Source: Candidatus Dadabacteria bacterium (GTDB lineage: Bacteria; Desulfobacterota_D; UBA1144; Nemesobacterales; Nemesobacteraceae). Taken from it: DNA of 64,000 nt. The translations under genes and the position numbers were made by a program. Of the stretch, positions 53,907-62,583 are shown piece by piece; within the stretch, counting starts at the first letter, position 1, and each line of letters begins with the position of its first letter. The notes under the pieces are model-generated. The model searched no databases, was not told where the DNA came from, and saw only the letters and a list, made by a program, of their open reading frames with translations. The stretch spans positions 572,222 to 636,221 of the forward strand of contig VXNX01000013.1 in the NCBI GenBank assembly GCA_009840385.1. The letters run 5' to 3'.

Positions 53907-54812
53907 ATGAATATAAGAAACAGGATAAAAATACCGGGAAAAATATCTGTCCCCGCATACGTCGGGATATTCCTCGTGTCCCTTCTGGCTTTTTTGCTCC
54001 TTGGATTTCCCTGGGACTCGGTTGAGAGAAGAGTCGCCTTCGAGATACAGAGCAACTCCCCGGTTCCGGTTCTCATAGGCAGCACGGACCTCAAGGGCAT
54101 TTCCTCGGTCGAGCTTAATGATGTCCGGATTCTGCTTGGGGACAGGGGGATGCTTGTGATTGACAGGGCAAGGGTGAGCGCTGGTCTTTTCTCCGTCATT
54201 TTTTCGGACGACACGCGGGTTTCCTTTTCGGTTGATGCCTACGGGGGGAAAATAGACGGCAAGGTTTCGCAGAACAAGAAGAAAAACAAGGTCACAAGCG
54301 CCGAGGTGGACGTGAATTCCGTCGAGTCCTCGACCGTTTCCCGCCTGTTTCTCGAGGGCGGGGGGATTTCGTTGAGCGGCAAGGTTGACGGAAGCGTGAA
54401 GTTCCTTGGAGAAGGGGAAAGCGGGGGAATTTCCAAGATGGAGTATCTTGTATCTTCACCTTCTCTTTCGGTCGGGGTTGAGGAGGTGCAGGGTTTTAAG
54501 GTGAAGGAGGAGTACAAAAACTTAAGCGTGGTGCTCCGCGGCACCGCTAACCGCTTCGAGTCGCGAGTCGAGAGGTTTTCCCTCACTAACCCCAGGCTGT
54601 CACTTGAGGCGGAGGGAAAGGCTCCGTCTCCGCTCAGGTTCAGAAAGGGAGCCGCCCTCGATCTCTCCGTTACGTTCAGGCCTTCTCCGGACGATAAGAA
54701 GCTTGCTCTTGTCGGCGGTTTTCTAAGCCCCCGCGGGGACGGCAGCTTCTCCGGGAGGATTCAGGGTACGCTCTCAAAACCCAAGATCGTGAGCCCGGAC
54801 GGGGGCGGTTGA
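53907..54812 (+). CDS. gspN: Type II secretion GspN-like protein
   Basis: A 301-residue protein with one N-terminal transmembrane helix (about residues 18-36). A beta-rich periplasmic part follows, with the AsmA/GspN-like repeats V-E-R-R-V-A-F-E-I-Q, G-I-S-S-V-E-L-N-D-V-R-I-L and G-G-K-I-D-G-K-V-S. It matches the long GspN type found in deltaproteobacteria and relatives. The gene is nine bases after gspM. The remaining secretion genes (gspC-K) are not in the window. Confidence 0.72.
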   Translation: MNIRNRIKIPGKISVPAYVGIFLVSLLAFLLLGFPWDSVERRVAFEIQSNSPVPVLIGSTDLKGISSVELNDVRILLGDRGMLVIDRARVSAGLFSVIFSDDTRVSFSVDAYGGKIDGKVSQNKKKNKVTSAEVDVNSVESSTVSRLFLEGGGISLSGKVDGSVKFLGEGESGGISKMEYLVSSPSLSVGVEEVQGFKVKEEYKNLSVVLRGTANRFESRVERFSLTNPRLSLEAEGKAPSPLRFRKGAALDLSVTFRPSPDDKKLALVGGFLSPRGDGSFSGRIQGTLSKPKIVSPDGGG

Positions 54813-54898
54813 GAGGCCCGTTTTTGGCGACTCGGACTATTTGACTTTGCCCTACCCCCTCGCTATTCTTCTCGCAATATTCTCCTTAAGACTGGATA

Positions 54899-55984
54899 AT
54901 GGCTCCCAACAAAGAACTCGCCGCTGTAAGAAAGGAAATAGACGCGCTTGACTCCGAGCTGCTTGAACTTATAAACAAGCGGGCCGAACTCGCGACAGAG
55001 GTAAGCAGGCTCAAGAAAAAAGCTTCCCTGAGAGTTTACGACCTGGACAGAGAGAGGGAGATTGAAGCCAAGATAACGGAGAGCAACTCCGGCCCCCTCT
55101 CGGACGAGGACATCCTTTTAGTTTTCAGGGATATAATATCGCGTTGCAGGTCTCTTCAGCACGATGAGAAAGTCGCCTACCTGGGACCCGAAGGCAGTTT
55201 CTCAAACCAGGCCGCGTTTCGAAGATTCGGCGCTTCCTCCGAGCTTTTGCCCGTGTCGAGCGTCGTGGACGTGTTCGAGGAGGTGCACGGCAAAAGGGCC
55301 GATTTCGGCATAGTGCCCGTCGAGAACTCGGTAGAAGGCTCGGTGGGAGACGTGCTGGACATGTTCCTTGAGTGGGACCTCAGCATTTCCGCAGAGTGTT
55401 TTGAGCGCGTCGAGCACTTTCTGCTTTCCGCAAGCGGCGACATGAAGGATGTAAAGACCGTCGCCTCGCATCCCCAAGCGCTGGGGCAGTGCAAGAGGTG
55501 GATCGCCGCGAACCTCTACGGAGTCAAGCTTCTTGAGACCTCAAGCACCGCGGCGGCGGCGAAGCTTGCCGCGAGGGAAAACGATGTGGCTGCGATCGCA
55601 AGCGAGTTCTCGGGAACCATATACAACCTGAAGACGATCCAGAGCTACATAGAGGACAGCCCGCGCAACATGACCCGGTTCGTGATCGTGGGCAGGGAGA
55701 AGCCTCCCCCGTGCGGAGAGGACAAGACTTCGATTGCCTTTTCCGTCAAGGATGAGCCGGGAGTGCTTTACAGGGCGTTTTTTCTTCCTTTTTCGAAATC
55801 CAACATAAACCTCACCAAGATCGAGTCCAGACCCCTGCGGGACGGGCAGTGGGAGTATGTGTTCTTCGTTGACTTCTCGGGACATCGCGAGGAAGATGCC
55901 GTAAGGGACGCCCTCGAGAAAGTGGAAGCCAACTGCGTTTTTCTAAAGGTGCTCGGATCCTACCCAGTCGGATCGCTGGGCTGA
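54899..55984 (+). CDS. pheA: Bifunctional chorismate mutase/prephenate dehydratase
   Basis: A 361-residue P-protein. The AroQ-type mutase is residues 1-85 (L-A-A-V-R-K-E-I-D-A-L-D-S-E-L-L-E-L-I-N-K-R). The dehydratase domain starts Y-L-G-P-E-G-S-F-S-N-Q-A-A (about 97-109), with V-P-V-E-N-S-V-E-G-S-V. The ACT domain has K-I-E-S-R-P-L-R-D-G-Q-W-E-Y-V-F-F-V-D (about 304-322), the phenylalanine-binding ESRP motif, so feedback inhibition is expected. It heads a pheA-hisC-tyrA-msrB run. Confidence 0.96.
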   Translation: MAPNKELAAVRKEIDALDSELLELINKRAELATEVSRLKKKASLRVYDLDREREIEAKITESNSGPLSDEDILLVFRDIISRCRSLQHDEKVAYLGPEGSFSNQAAFRRFGASSELLPVSSVVDVFEEVHGKRADFGIVPVENSVEGSVGDVLDMFLEWDLSISAECFERVEHFLLSASGDMKDVKTVASHPQALGQCKRWIAANLYGVKLLETSSTAAAAKLAARENDVAAIASEFSGTIYNLKTIQSYIEDSPRNMTRFVIVGREKPPPCGEDKTSIAFSVKDEPGVLYRAFFLPFSKSNINLTKIESRPLRDGQWEYVFFVDFSGHREEDAVRDALEKVEANCVFLKVLGSYPVGSLG

Positions 55985-56008
55985 CGCCGCCTGCCGGGCA
56001 GAACCCCG

Positions 56009-57094
56009 ATGGAACCAAGAGCAAGCGTAAAAAGCCTTATCCCCTACATTCCGGGAAAACCTATCGAGGAACTTGAGCGGGAACTCGGGATCCAAGGCGC
56101 GGCGAAGATGGCTTCGAACGAAAACCCCCTGGGCCCCTCCCCGCTCGCGCAAAAGGCGCTTGCGGAACACGTCTCGAAGGTAAACCTCTACCCGGACGGG
56201 GGCTGTTTCGAACTCAGGCGGAAACTTTCTGAGAAGCTCGGGGTGGCGGAGGACACCATAGTGATCGGCAACGGTTCGAACGAGGTGATAGAAATAGTTG
56301 CCAGGACGTTTCTCGAGCCGGGGGATGAAGCCATATACGGCCGTCACGCGTTTATCGTCTACCCGATCGTTACCCAGTCCCTCGGATGCTCTCACGTCAT
56401 CTCCGAAATGCCGGATCTTACGCATGATCTCGAGGACATGCTTTCTCTGGTGACTCCGAAAACGAAAATCATCTATATCGCGAACCCGAACAACCCCACG
56501 GGGACTATAGTGAGGAGGGACGAGTTCGAGCGGTTCCTCAAGCGGGTGCCCGAGGACGTGATAGTGCTTGTGGACGAAGCCTATTTCGAGTACGTTGACG
56601 ACCCCGAGTATCCGGACACGCTACGCTACCACCACGCTCGCGAATCGCTCGTGACGGTGAGAACCTTCTCCAAGATTTACGGGCTCGCGGGCCTCAGGGT
56701 CGGCTACGGGGTGGCGTCCGCCGAGGCGGTTTCCTACATGGACAGGGTGCGGGAACCGTTTAACGTGAACTCGGCCGCCCAGGCGGCGGCCTGCGCCGCG
56801 CTTGACGACGAGGGCCACGTCGCGCGCTCAAGGGGGCTTAACCGCGAGGGGAAGGAATTTTTCCGCGAGAAACTCGGCGAGCTCGGGGTCGGGTACACTG
56901 AGTCCCATACGAATTTCTTTCTCGTGGACCTTGAGAGGGACCCGATGCCGGTTTACGAGGCGCTTCTTCGCGACGGAGTGATAACGAGGCCCGTGGGCGG
57001 CTACGGACTTAAAACTCATCTCAGGGTAAGCTTCGGTCTCGCGCAGGAAAACGAAAGATTCATCGAATCGCTAAGGAGAATTCTCGGAAGATGA
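56009..57094 (+). CDS. hisC: Histidinol-phosphate/aromatic aminotransferase
   Basis: A 361-residue class II PLP aminotransferase of the HisC type. Seen: M-A-S-N-E-N-P-L-G-P-S near residue 34, V-I-G-N-G-S-N-E-V-I, the N-P-N-N-P-T-G-T segment, V-D-E-A-Y-F-E-Y and the PLP lysine in T-F-S-K-I-Y-G-L-A-G-L-R-V-G-Y-G (about 219-234). Placement between pheA and tyrA suggests that it also transaminates aromatic precursors. Confidence 0.93.
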   Translation: MEPRASVKSLIPYIPGKPIEELERELGIQGAAKMASNENPLGPSPLAQKALAEHVSKVNLYPDGGCFELRRKLSEKLGVAEDTIVIGNGSNEVIEIVARTFLEPGDEAIYGRHAFIVYPIVTQSLGCSHVISEMPDLTHDLEDMLSLVTPKTKIIYIANPNNPTGTIVRRDEFERFLKRVPEDVIVLVDEAYFEYVDDPEYPDTLRYHHARESLVTVRTFSKIYGLAGLRVGYGVASAEAVSYMDRVREPFNVNSAAQAAACAALDDEGHVARSRGLNREGKEFFREKLGELGVGYTESHTNFFLVDLERDPMPVYEALLRDGVITRPVGGYGLKTHLRVSFGLAQENERFIESLRRILGR

Positions 57095-57945
57095 CTTTTA
57101 AAAAGGTGGCGGTGATCGGTTTGGGGCTCATAGGAGGTTCCCTCGCGGCGGCTCTCCGCAACTCAGGAGAGGTGGGGGAGGTCTTCGGGGTCGAAAGGGA
57201 TGCGGAGTCGCTCCGCTTCGCCCTCGAGGGCGGAATCGCGGACGCGGGCTCTTCCGAGATAGGCCCTGGGATATCCGGATCCGAAATAGTCGTCGTCGCA
57301 ACCTATGTAGACGTCATAGCCGGGGTCGCGAAGGAAGCCTCCCGGTTCGTTTCCCCGGACGCGGTCGTTTGCGACACGGGGAGCGTTAAGGCTCCGATAG
57401 TGAGGGAGATGGAAAAGGGTCCCCGGAAGATCCGCTTCGTGGGAGCCCATCCCATCGCGGGAAGGGAAGTGTCCGGGGTAAGGGAGTCTGATCCCGCTCT
57501 TTTCTCCGGAAAAAGATGCGTGGTCACGCCCGTGGAGAGCACGTGTCCCGAGGCTCTCTCCGTGGTCAAGATGCTTTTTTCGCTTGTTGGAAGCGAGGTT
57601 GTGGAGATGGATCCCGAGTCCCACGACGAGGTCTTCTCGCTCGTAAGCCACCTCCCCCACGCGGTCGCCTATTCGCTTGTCGGTGCCGTGGCTTCTTCGG
57701 GAGGCGAGAGAAACCTTTTTGATTTTTCGGGAGGGGGCCTTGCCGACTTCACCAGGGTCGCGGGAAGTTCCCCCGAGATGTGGGCCGGGATTTTCATCGA
57801 GAACCGCGACGCGCTGCTCCGCGCCATCTGTGGTTTCTCGGGGAAGCTCGAGGAAATTGAAAAAGCCCTGGTCTCCGGTAATGTAGAAGAACTGGCGACA
57901 CTTTTGAGGGAAGCCCGGGATTCCAAAAGGGATCTCGGGAAGTGA
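57091..57945 (+). CDS. tyrA: Prephenate (or arogenate) dehydrogenase
   Basis: A 284-residue TyrA. The Rossmann motif is [12 protein letters not shown] near residues 8-19. D-T-G-S-V-K-A-P-I follows, then [15 protein letters not shown] (about 116-130) with the catalytic histidine, and S-H-L-P-H-A-V-A-Y near 188. There is no ACT or mutase domain. The ATG overlaps the hisC stop by four bases (ATGA), so translation is coupled. Confidence 0.95.
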   Translation: MTFKKVAVIGLGLIGGSLAAALRNSGEVGEVFGVERDAESLRFALEGGIADAGSSEIGPGISGSEIVVVATYVDVIAGVAKEASRFVSPDAVVCDTGSVKAPIVREMEKGPRKIRFVGAHPIAGREVSGVRESDPALFSGKRCVVTPVESTCPEALSVVKMLFSLVGSEVVEMDPESHDEVFSLVSHLPHAVAYSLVGAVASSGGERNLFDFSGGGLADFTRVAGSSPEMWAGIFIENRDALLRAICGFSGKLEEIEKALVSGNVEELATLLREARDSKRDLGK

Positions 57946-57952
57946 GCGGAGA

Positions 57953-58357
57953 ATGTCCGATAAGGTAAAGAAAACGGACGAGCAGTGGCAGCAGCAGCTC
58001 TCCAGCGAGCAGTTTCTGGTCACGAGAAAAGCGGGCACCGAGAGGGCCTTTACCGGAAAGTACCACGACCATCACGAAAAAGGCATGTACAGATGCGTGT
58101 GCTGCGGGCAGAAGCTTTTCCGTTTTTCGGAAAAATTCGATTCCGGAACGGGATGGCCAAGCTTCTGGGAACCCGTCTCGCAGGAGAACGTGACGGAGAA
58201 GGCCGACCACTCCCACGGGATGACGAGAACCGAGGTTCTCTGCTCAAAGTGCGACGCCCATCTGGGCCACGTTTTCCCTGACGGCCCCCAGCCCACCGGG
58301 ATGAGGTACTGCATAAATTCCGCCTCTTTGGATTTTGAGGAAGAAAAAGAGGAGTAG
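57953..58357 (+). CDS. msrB: Peptide-methionine (R)-S-oxide reductase
   Basis: A 134-residue MsrB. It reduces methionine-R-sulfoxide in proteins. Two zinc CxxC pairs are seen (C-V-C-C-G-Q and [16 protein letters not shown]), with [11 protein letters not shown]. The catalytic cysteine lies in [11 protein letters not shown]. No export signal. It starts eight bases after tyrA and probably shares its transcript. Confidence 0.96.
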   Translation: MSDKVKKTDEQWQQQLSSEQFLVTRKAGTERAFTGKYHDHHEKGMYRCVCCGQKLFRFSEKFDSGTGWPSFWEPVSQENVTEKADHSHGMTRTEVLCSKCDAHLGHVFPDGPQPTGMRYCINSASLDFEEEKEE

Positions 58358-58363
58358 GAAAAG

Positions 58364-58435
58364 TGGCGACGGGTGGGATCGAACCACCGACACAGGCCTT
58401 ATGAGAGCCCCGCTCTACCCCTGAGCTACGCCGCC
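58364..58435 (-). tRNA. tRNA-Met(CAU), elongator type
   Basis: A 72-base cloverleaf on the minus strand. The acceptor stem GGCGGCG pairs with CGTCGCC (one G-U). The anticodon loop is CTCATAA with anticodon CAU, the T arm is GGTGG-TTCGATC-CCACC, and the discriminator is A. CCA is not encoded. A G1-C72 pair and lack of three G-C pairs in the anticodon stem argue against initiator tRNA. A lysidine-modified isoleucine tRNA has the same anticodon and is not fully excluded. Confidence 0.88.
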
Positions 58436-58528
58436 CCAGGAAAAAACAAGGTAGACAGAAAGGCAGCAAATTATACCGGAACTCCGCCAGGATTCAACGC
58501 GCAGATCCACTATCCGGGCTTTTAGCAA

Positions 58529-59203
58529 TCAGCCGGCGGCCGCGCCGTTTTTCTTGGTTTCTTCCCTGATGAGTCCGAGTTCCAGGAGTTTTCTGTAGGT
58601 TCTGGTGTGGGAACCGTAGAGGGAGAAGGTCTCTATGTCGCCGGGTTCGTCAATATCGATGCTGATGTTCAGATTCTTGTAGATGTCGCAGGGCACGTAT
58701 CTCCGTTCGGCTTCCTCCCTGTGTTTCCTGAAGCTGTCGTTGCCGAACATGGATGGTATGGTGTCGGGGGGCTTTCTCAGTATGGCGTTTGTGCCGAGCT
58801 CGTCATCTGAGGGCACCAGGATAACGGACTTTCCCTTTTTTTCCTTCTCAAGGATGAAATCGAGATCCTCGCCGGTTACAAGCGGGGTGTCGCCCGGAAT
58901 CACGAGCACCGATTTGGCGCCCATTTTCCTGCAGACCTGAAGCGCCAGGTCGACCGACCCGCTTTCTCCGAGCGGCTCTTCCTCCCTTATGACGTCAAAC
59001 CCTTCCTCAAGCGCCATTTTCTCCGCCTTCCTGTCAACCGTCACGATAACCTTGTTGTCGGCAAGCTTGGAGCTTCCGACCGCGGAGAACACATCCTCAA
59101 GCATCACGTAGGCAAGCTCGGTCCTCTGTTTTTTGCTGAGCACGGAGGCGAGCCTCTCGTTCGCTCTGGAAAGATCTTTTACCGGAATCAATATGAACTT
59201 CAA
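58529..59203 (-). CDS. cofC: 2-phospho-L-lactate (phosphoenolpyruvate) guanylyltransferase, F420 synthesis
   Basis: A 224-residue CofC/FbiD. It activates phospholactate or phosphoenolpyruvate with GTP for CofD. The start I-L-I-P-V-K-D-L-S-R-A-N-E-R-L-A is typical, with I-P-G-D-T-P-L-V-T (about residues 107-115) and G-T-N-A-I-L-R-K-P (near 143). The metal-binding aspartate of a GT-A-like fold is in P-G-D-T. I-S-I-D-I-D-E-P-G-D-I follows near the end. It is divergent from hisB. With cofD at 14.5 kb it shows that the organism can probably make F420. Confidence 0.92.
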   Translation of the reverse strand: MKFILIPVKDLSRANERLASVLSKKQRTELAYVMLEDVFSAVGSSKLADNKVIVTVDRKAEKMALEEGFDVIREEEPLGESGSVDLALQVCRKMGAKSVLVIPGDTPLVTGEDLDFILEKEKKGKSVILVPSDDELGTNAILRKPPDTIPSMFGNDSFRKHREEAERRYVPCDIYKNLNISIDIDEPGDIETFSLYGSHTRTYRKLLELGLIREETKKNGAAAG

Positions 59204-59308
59204 AATAGCTACCTCACAGTGGTGGGCTTCCGCCCCCGCACTATTCTATCAATAAAACCATCGCTTGAAAAACAAAAAGAAGAGGCGGCTCTTGCCGCAT
59301 CCCGTTTA

Positions 59309-59338
59309 TTGACAATGAAAGATGCCTCTATATAGAAT
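59309..59338 (+). promoter_or_regulatory. Promoter of hisB-hisH
   Basis: TTGACA (59309-59314) is followed by TATAGA after 16 bases (59331-59336) or TAGAAT after 18 (59333-59338). It lies about 50 bases before the hisB ATG. Confidence 0.55.
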
Positions 59339-59387
59339 GATTAGCAGAAATTCGCCGGTAGGCCGCGAAAAAAGGAGCCCAGTTTAA

Positions 59388-59975
59388 ATGACCCGCAAAG
59401 CGGTTTTAAAAAGAAAGACATCCGAAGTGAGCGCCAGCGTAGAACTTGATCTTGACGGAACCGGGAAATTCGACATCTCGACCGGGGTGCCGTTTTTCGA
59501 TCACATGTTGAGCCAGTTCGCAAAGCACGGCTACTTTGACCTGACGGTGAAGGCCGAGGGAGACATTGACGTTGATTTCCACCACACCGTTGAGGACGTC
59601 GGGATAGCGCTCGGCGAAGCTTTCTCTGAAGCCCTCGGAGACAAGAGGGGAATCACGAGGTACGGACACGCCGTAATTCCCTTTGACGACGTGCTTGTCG
59701 TGGTGGCGGTCGATCTAAGCGACAGGCCCTGCTTCGTTTTCAAGGGGGATATCCCGGGGGGCAAGGTCGGGGACTTTGACGCGGAGCTTGCCGAGGAGTT
59801 TTTCAAGTCTCTTACGAACTCGCTTCGCTGCAATCTGCACATCGAGTTTCGCCACGGAACGAACCTGCACCACATAATAGAGGCCATGTTCAAAGCCTTG
59901 GGAAGATCCATGGATGCTGCCTCAGCGCTTGACGGGCGCCGCGACGATATTCCCTCGACCAAGGGGACTCTCTAG
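59388..59975 (+). CDS. hisB: Imidazoleglycerol-phosphate dehydratase
   Basis: A 195-residue monofunctional HisB. The manganese-binding histidines are in G-V-P-F-F-D-H-M-L-S-Q-F (about residues 28-39), D-V-D-F-H-H-T-V-E-D-V-G-I-A-L-G-E (about 61-77) and H-I-E-F-R-H-G-T-N-L-H-H-I-I-E-A (about 150-165). No phosphatase domain is fused. Its stop overlaps the GTG of hisH by one base. Confidence 0.96.
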   Translation: MTRKAVLKRKTSEVSASVELDLDGTGKFDISTGVPFFDHMLSQFAKHGYFDLTVKAEGDIDVDFHHTVEDVGIALGEAFSEALGDKRGITRYGHAVIPFDDVLVVVAVDLSDRPCFVFKGDIPGGKVGDFDAELAEEFFKSLTNSLRCNLHIEFRHGTNLHHIIEAMFKALGRSMDAASALDGRRDDIPSTKGTL

Positions 59976-60595
59976 TGATTTCCATAGTGGATTACGGAAT
60001 GGGGAACCTGAGAAGCGTCGAGAAGGGCTTTACCTCCCAGGGCATTGACGTGCGCGTTACCTCGGATCCGGGCGACATAGAGAGCTCAAGCGGCATCGTG
60101 CTTCCCGGAGTCGGGGCTTTCGGCGACTGCGTAAAGAACCTTCGGGACCGCTCCATGATCGGACCCATAAAGGATTTTGTCGAGAGCGGGCGGCCTTTTT
60201 TGGGAATATGCCTCGGATTTCAGGTGCTGTTTGAGTCAAGCGAAGAGGCGCCGGGGGAGCAGGGGCTCGGGATCTTCAGGGGGAAGGTCGTTCGGTTCCG
60301 CCCCGAGGATAAGAGCATGAAAGTGCCCCACATGGGCTGGAACAGGGTGAGTGCGCCCGAGCGGAATCCCATACTCGAGGGGATACCGCAGCGAAGCTGG
60401 TTTTATTTCGTTCACTCCTACCACGTGGTCTCGGAGCAGGCCGGGGTTGAGGTTCTTGTCTCTGATTACGGAGGCTCCTTTGAGGCGGGGGTCATATCGG
60501 GCAACCTCTCGGCTTTCCAGTTTCACCCTGAAAAAAGCTCTGACTACGGGCTCACGATCTTGAGGAACTTCTCGAAGCTCTGTCTTGAGAACTGA
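59975..60595 (+). CDS. hisH: Imidazole glycerol phosphate synthase glutaminase subunit
   Basis: A 206-residue class I glutamine amidotransferase. The nucleophile cysteine is in F-L-G-I-C-L-G-F-Q-V-L-F-E-S-S-E-E. The catalytic histidine and glutamate are in F-Q-F-H-P-E-K-S. D-Y-G-M-G-N-L-R-S-V starts the protein and V-P-H-M-G-W-N lies in the middle. The GTG start overlaps hisB. The synthase partner hisF is not in the window. The last 52 bases overlap the convergent slt gene. Confidence 0.95.
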   Translation: MISIVDYGMGNLRSVEKGFTSQGIDVRVTSDPGDIESSSGIVLPGVGAFGDCVKNLRDRSMIGPIKDFVESGRPFLGICLGFQVLFESSEEAPGEQGLGIFRGKVVRFRPEDKSMKVPHMGWNRVSAPERNPILEGIPQRSWFYFVHSYHVVSEQAGVEVLVSDYGGSFEAGVISGNLSAFQFHPEKSSDYGLTILRNFSKLCLEN

Positions 60596-62583
60596 TCCTT
60601 CTCCCGTCCGTAAACCGCTTCGTACGCGGCGTAGCTCCTGAGGATTTTCTTCACATAGTTCCTTGACTGCTCAAACGGGATTTCCTCTACGAATTCGTCG
60701 ATGTCGAGAGAGCCGTTTTTCTCGTACCATGTCTTGGCGCTCGTGGGACCGCCGTTATACCCGGCGAGGCTTACGGCGAAATTCCCCTCGAAGATGCTGA
60801 GCAGCCAGCTCAGGTAGTAGCATCCGAGATCAAGGTTTATGTCGGGAGAGAAAAGCTGGGAGGCCTGAAAATTGCTGAGGCCCGCCTTGGGCGCCGCCTC
60901 AAGCGCCGTCGAGGGCAGAAGCTGCATGAGTCCCCTCGCGTCGGAAACGGAAACCGCCTCCTTGTCGAAATGGCTCTCCTCCCTTATGACGGAATAGACA
61001 AGGAACTCATCAAGGGCGTATTTGTGCGAAAAAAGCCTTACCCGCTTCTCAAACCCCTTCGGAAAGGAGAGGCGGAGCGCCTCGGGGGATCCGAGACCGT
61101 CTGCCAGGCTTATGGAGCTTTTGTAGTCGTGCGCCTGCAGGTAAAGCGAGGCGAGATAGATCCGCTGCACTACCGTTTTCGCCCGGGGGCGCAGAAGTTC
61201 CGCCTCCCGTAGCGCGAGATCGTATATCCCGGCCTTTATGAAGAAAAGGAATTTCTCGATCGCGGGATTTTTCCCGAAGGGGTTCCCCGAGTAGGCGGCG
61301 GCCGTGCTCCGAAGCGGGGGCAGGGCCTGCTTGAGCCTGAGTTTGGCGAGGAACGAATAGTAGGTGATTTTCCGCGAGTCGGCTAGCTTTCCAAGCGCGA
61401 AAAGAGCCCCGGGCTTGTCCCCCGCCCGCTCGGCCGCTCTCGCGTACCAGTAAAGAAAGCGCTCCCGCTCGGCGCCGTACGCCCAGGCGCGGTCAGAGAA
61501 AATCTCGACCGCCTTTTCGTACTCCTTTTTCCTGTAGTGGATCCATCCGAGATTCCAGGCGCTTTTCTCGGCCTCCTCCCTCCTGGGATATTTCTCGATG
61601 ATGAGGCGGTAGAGGCGCTCGGCCTCTTCGAATTCTTCGCGCAGGTGGCGGAGCCTCGCGGCCTTAAAAAGCGATTTCACGGCCCAGGGACTTTTCGGGT
61701 TAAGCTTATGGAGAAGCTCGAAAACTCCTATGGCTTCTTTTTCTTTTTCCATGCTCATCAGGGTCACGCCCTTCCAGTAAAAAGCCTTCGGGGAGTCTAT
61801 GGCCGAGAAGACTTCCAAGGCTTCGGGAAACCTCGAGAGCCTGTAGAGGCAGATGCCGGTTTTTATTCTGACCGCTTTTGTCTGGGGAGCCCCGGAGAAG
61901 GCCGAAAGCGCACTCTCCCAGTTTCCGGCTGCGAACATGACTTTCCCTCTTTTTACGAATTGCTGCGGAGAGGGAGTGAAGACCTTTTCGTTTTTTTCGT
62001 GAAGTTCAAACACGTAGTCGGAGAAGCTCACTTCGGGGTGCTCGACCCAAATTCTCTCAAACACCCCCGAGGCCGCGTGAAACAGCCCCTGTCTTTCCTT
62101 TATTTCGCCCAGGTTTTTAAGATGGACGGCTTTTTTCCACCTGCTGTCCGTTTTTCGGGCGAGCTGGGAGTATATTTTCTCCGCCTCCGCGTGGCGATCG
62201 CTTTCAAGGTGGATTTTGGCGAGCTGCTCGTGCGCGTCATGGCCGACCGCCGAATTCGGGTGATGTTTCAGGATTTTAAGGAAAAGCGCTTCCGCTTTTT
62301 CTTTCTGCCCGAGGCCGAGCGCCGCCTCCGCCTCGTAATAGAGCAGGTAATCCTCCATGAAGATGAGCTTGTCCCTTATCTCGGCCAGGATCCCGCGCAC
62401 CTCCGCGTGCTGATCGTTTCGGGCGTGGCAGTGAAGCTTGAGAAACCGCGCCTCGAGGGTTTGCTCGGCGGAGAGCAGGGCTTTTTTGCAGTCGGCGTTG
62501 CTGGCGCGCGCCGCATCCGCGGAGACGGCGACAAGAAGGAAAACAAAAAGAAAAACCCGCAGCGCGGTCTTTTTCGGCCCCAT
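60544..62583 (-). CDS. slt: Soluble lytic murein transglycosylase with TPR-like repeats
   Basis: A 679-residue Slt-type enzyme. The signal peptide ends near A-D-A-A-R-A (about residue 26). A long superhelix of TPR-like units covers about 40-480. The catalytic SLT domain has V-I-R-E-E-S-H-F-D, then S-D-A-R-G-L-M-Q-L-L-P-S-T-A and V-S-L-A-G-Y-N-G-G-P. The frame stays open to 62712, but the ATG at 62583 starts the signal peptide. It overlaps the stop of the upstream permease (TAATG). Confidence 0.92.
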   Translation of the reverse strand: MGPKKTALRVFLFVFLLVAVSADAARASNADCKKALLSAEQTLEARFLKLHCHARNDQHAEVRGILAEIRDKLIFMEDYLLYYEAEAALGLGQKEKAEALFLKILKHHPNSAVGHDAHEQLAKIHLESDRHAEAEKIYSQLARKTDSRWKKAVHLKNLGEIKERQGLFHAASGVFERIWVEHPEVSFSDYVFELHEKNEKVFTPSPQQFVKRGKVMFAAGNWESALSAFSGAPQTKAVRIKTGICLYRLSRFPEALEVFSAIDSPKAFYWKGVTLMSMEKEKEAIGVFELLHKLNPKSPWAVKSLFKAARLRHLREEFEEAERLYRLIIEKYPRREEAEKSAWNLGWIHYRKKEYEKAVEIFSDRAWAYGAERERFLYWYARAAERAGDKPGALFALGKLADSRKITYYSFLAKLRLKQALPPLRSTAAAYSGNPFGKNPAIEKFLFFIKAGIYDLALREAELLRPRAKTVVQRIYLASLYLQAHDYKSSISLADGLGSPEALRLSFPKGFEKRVRLFSHKYALDEFLVYSVIREESHFDKEAVSVSDARGLMQLLPSTALEAAPKAGLSNFQASQLFSPDINLDLGCYYLSWLLSIFEGNFAVSLAGYNGGPTSAKTWYEKNGSLDIDEFVEEIPFEQSRNYVKKILRSYAAYEAVYGREKDQFSRQSFEKFLKIVSP

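Noticed and set aside
58364-58435. Initiator tRNA-fMet
   Set aside because: The acceptor begins with a G1-C72 pair and the anticodon stem lacks three consecutive G-C pairs.
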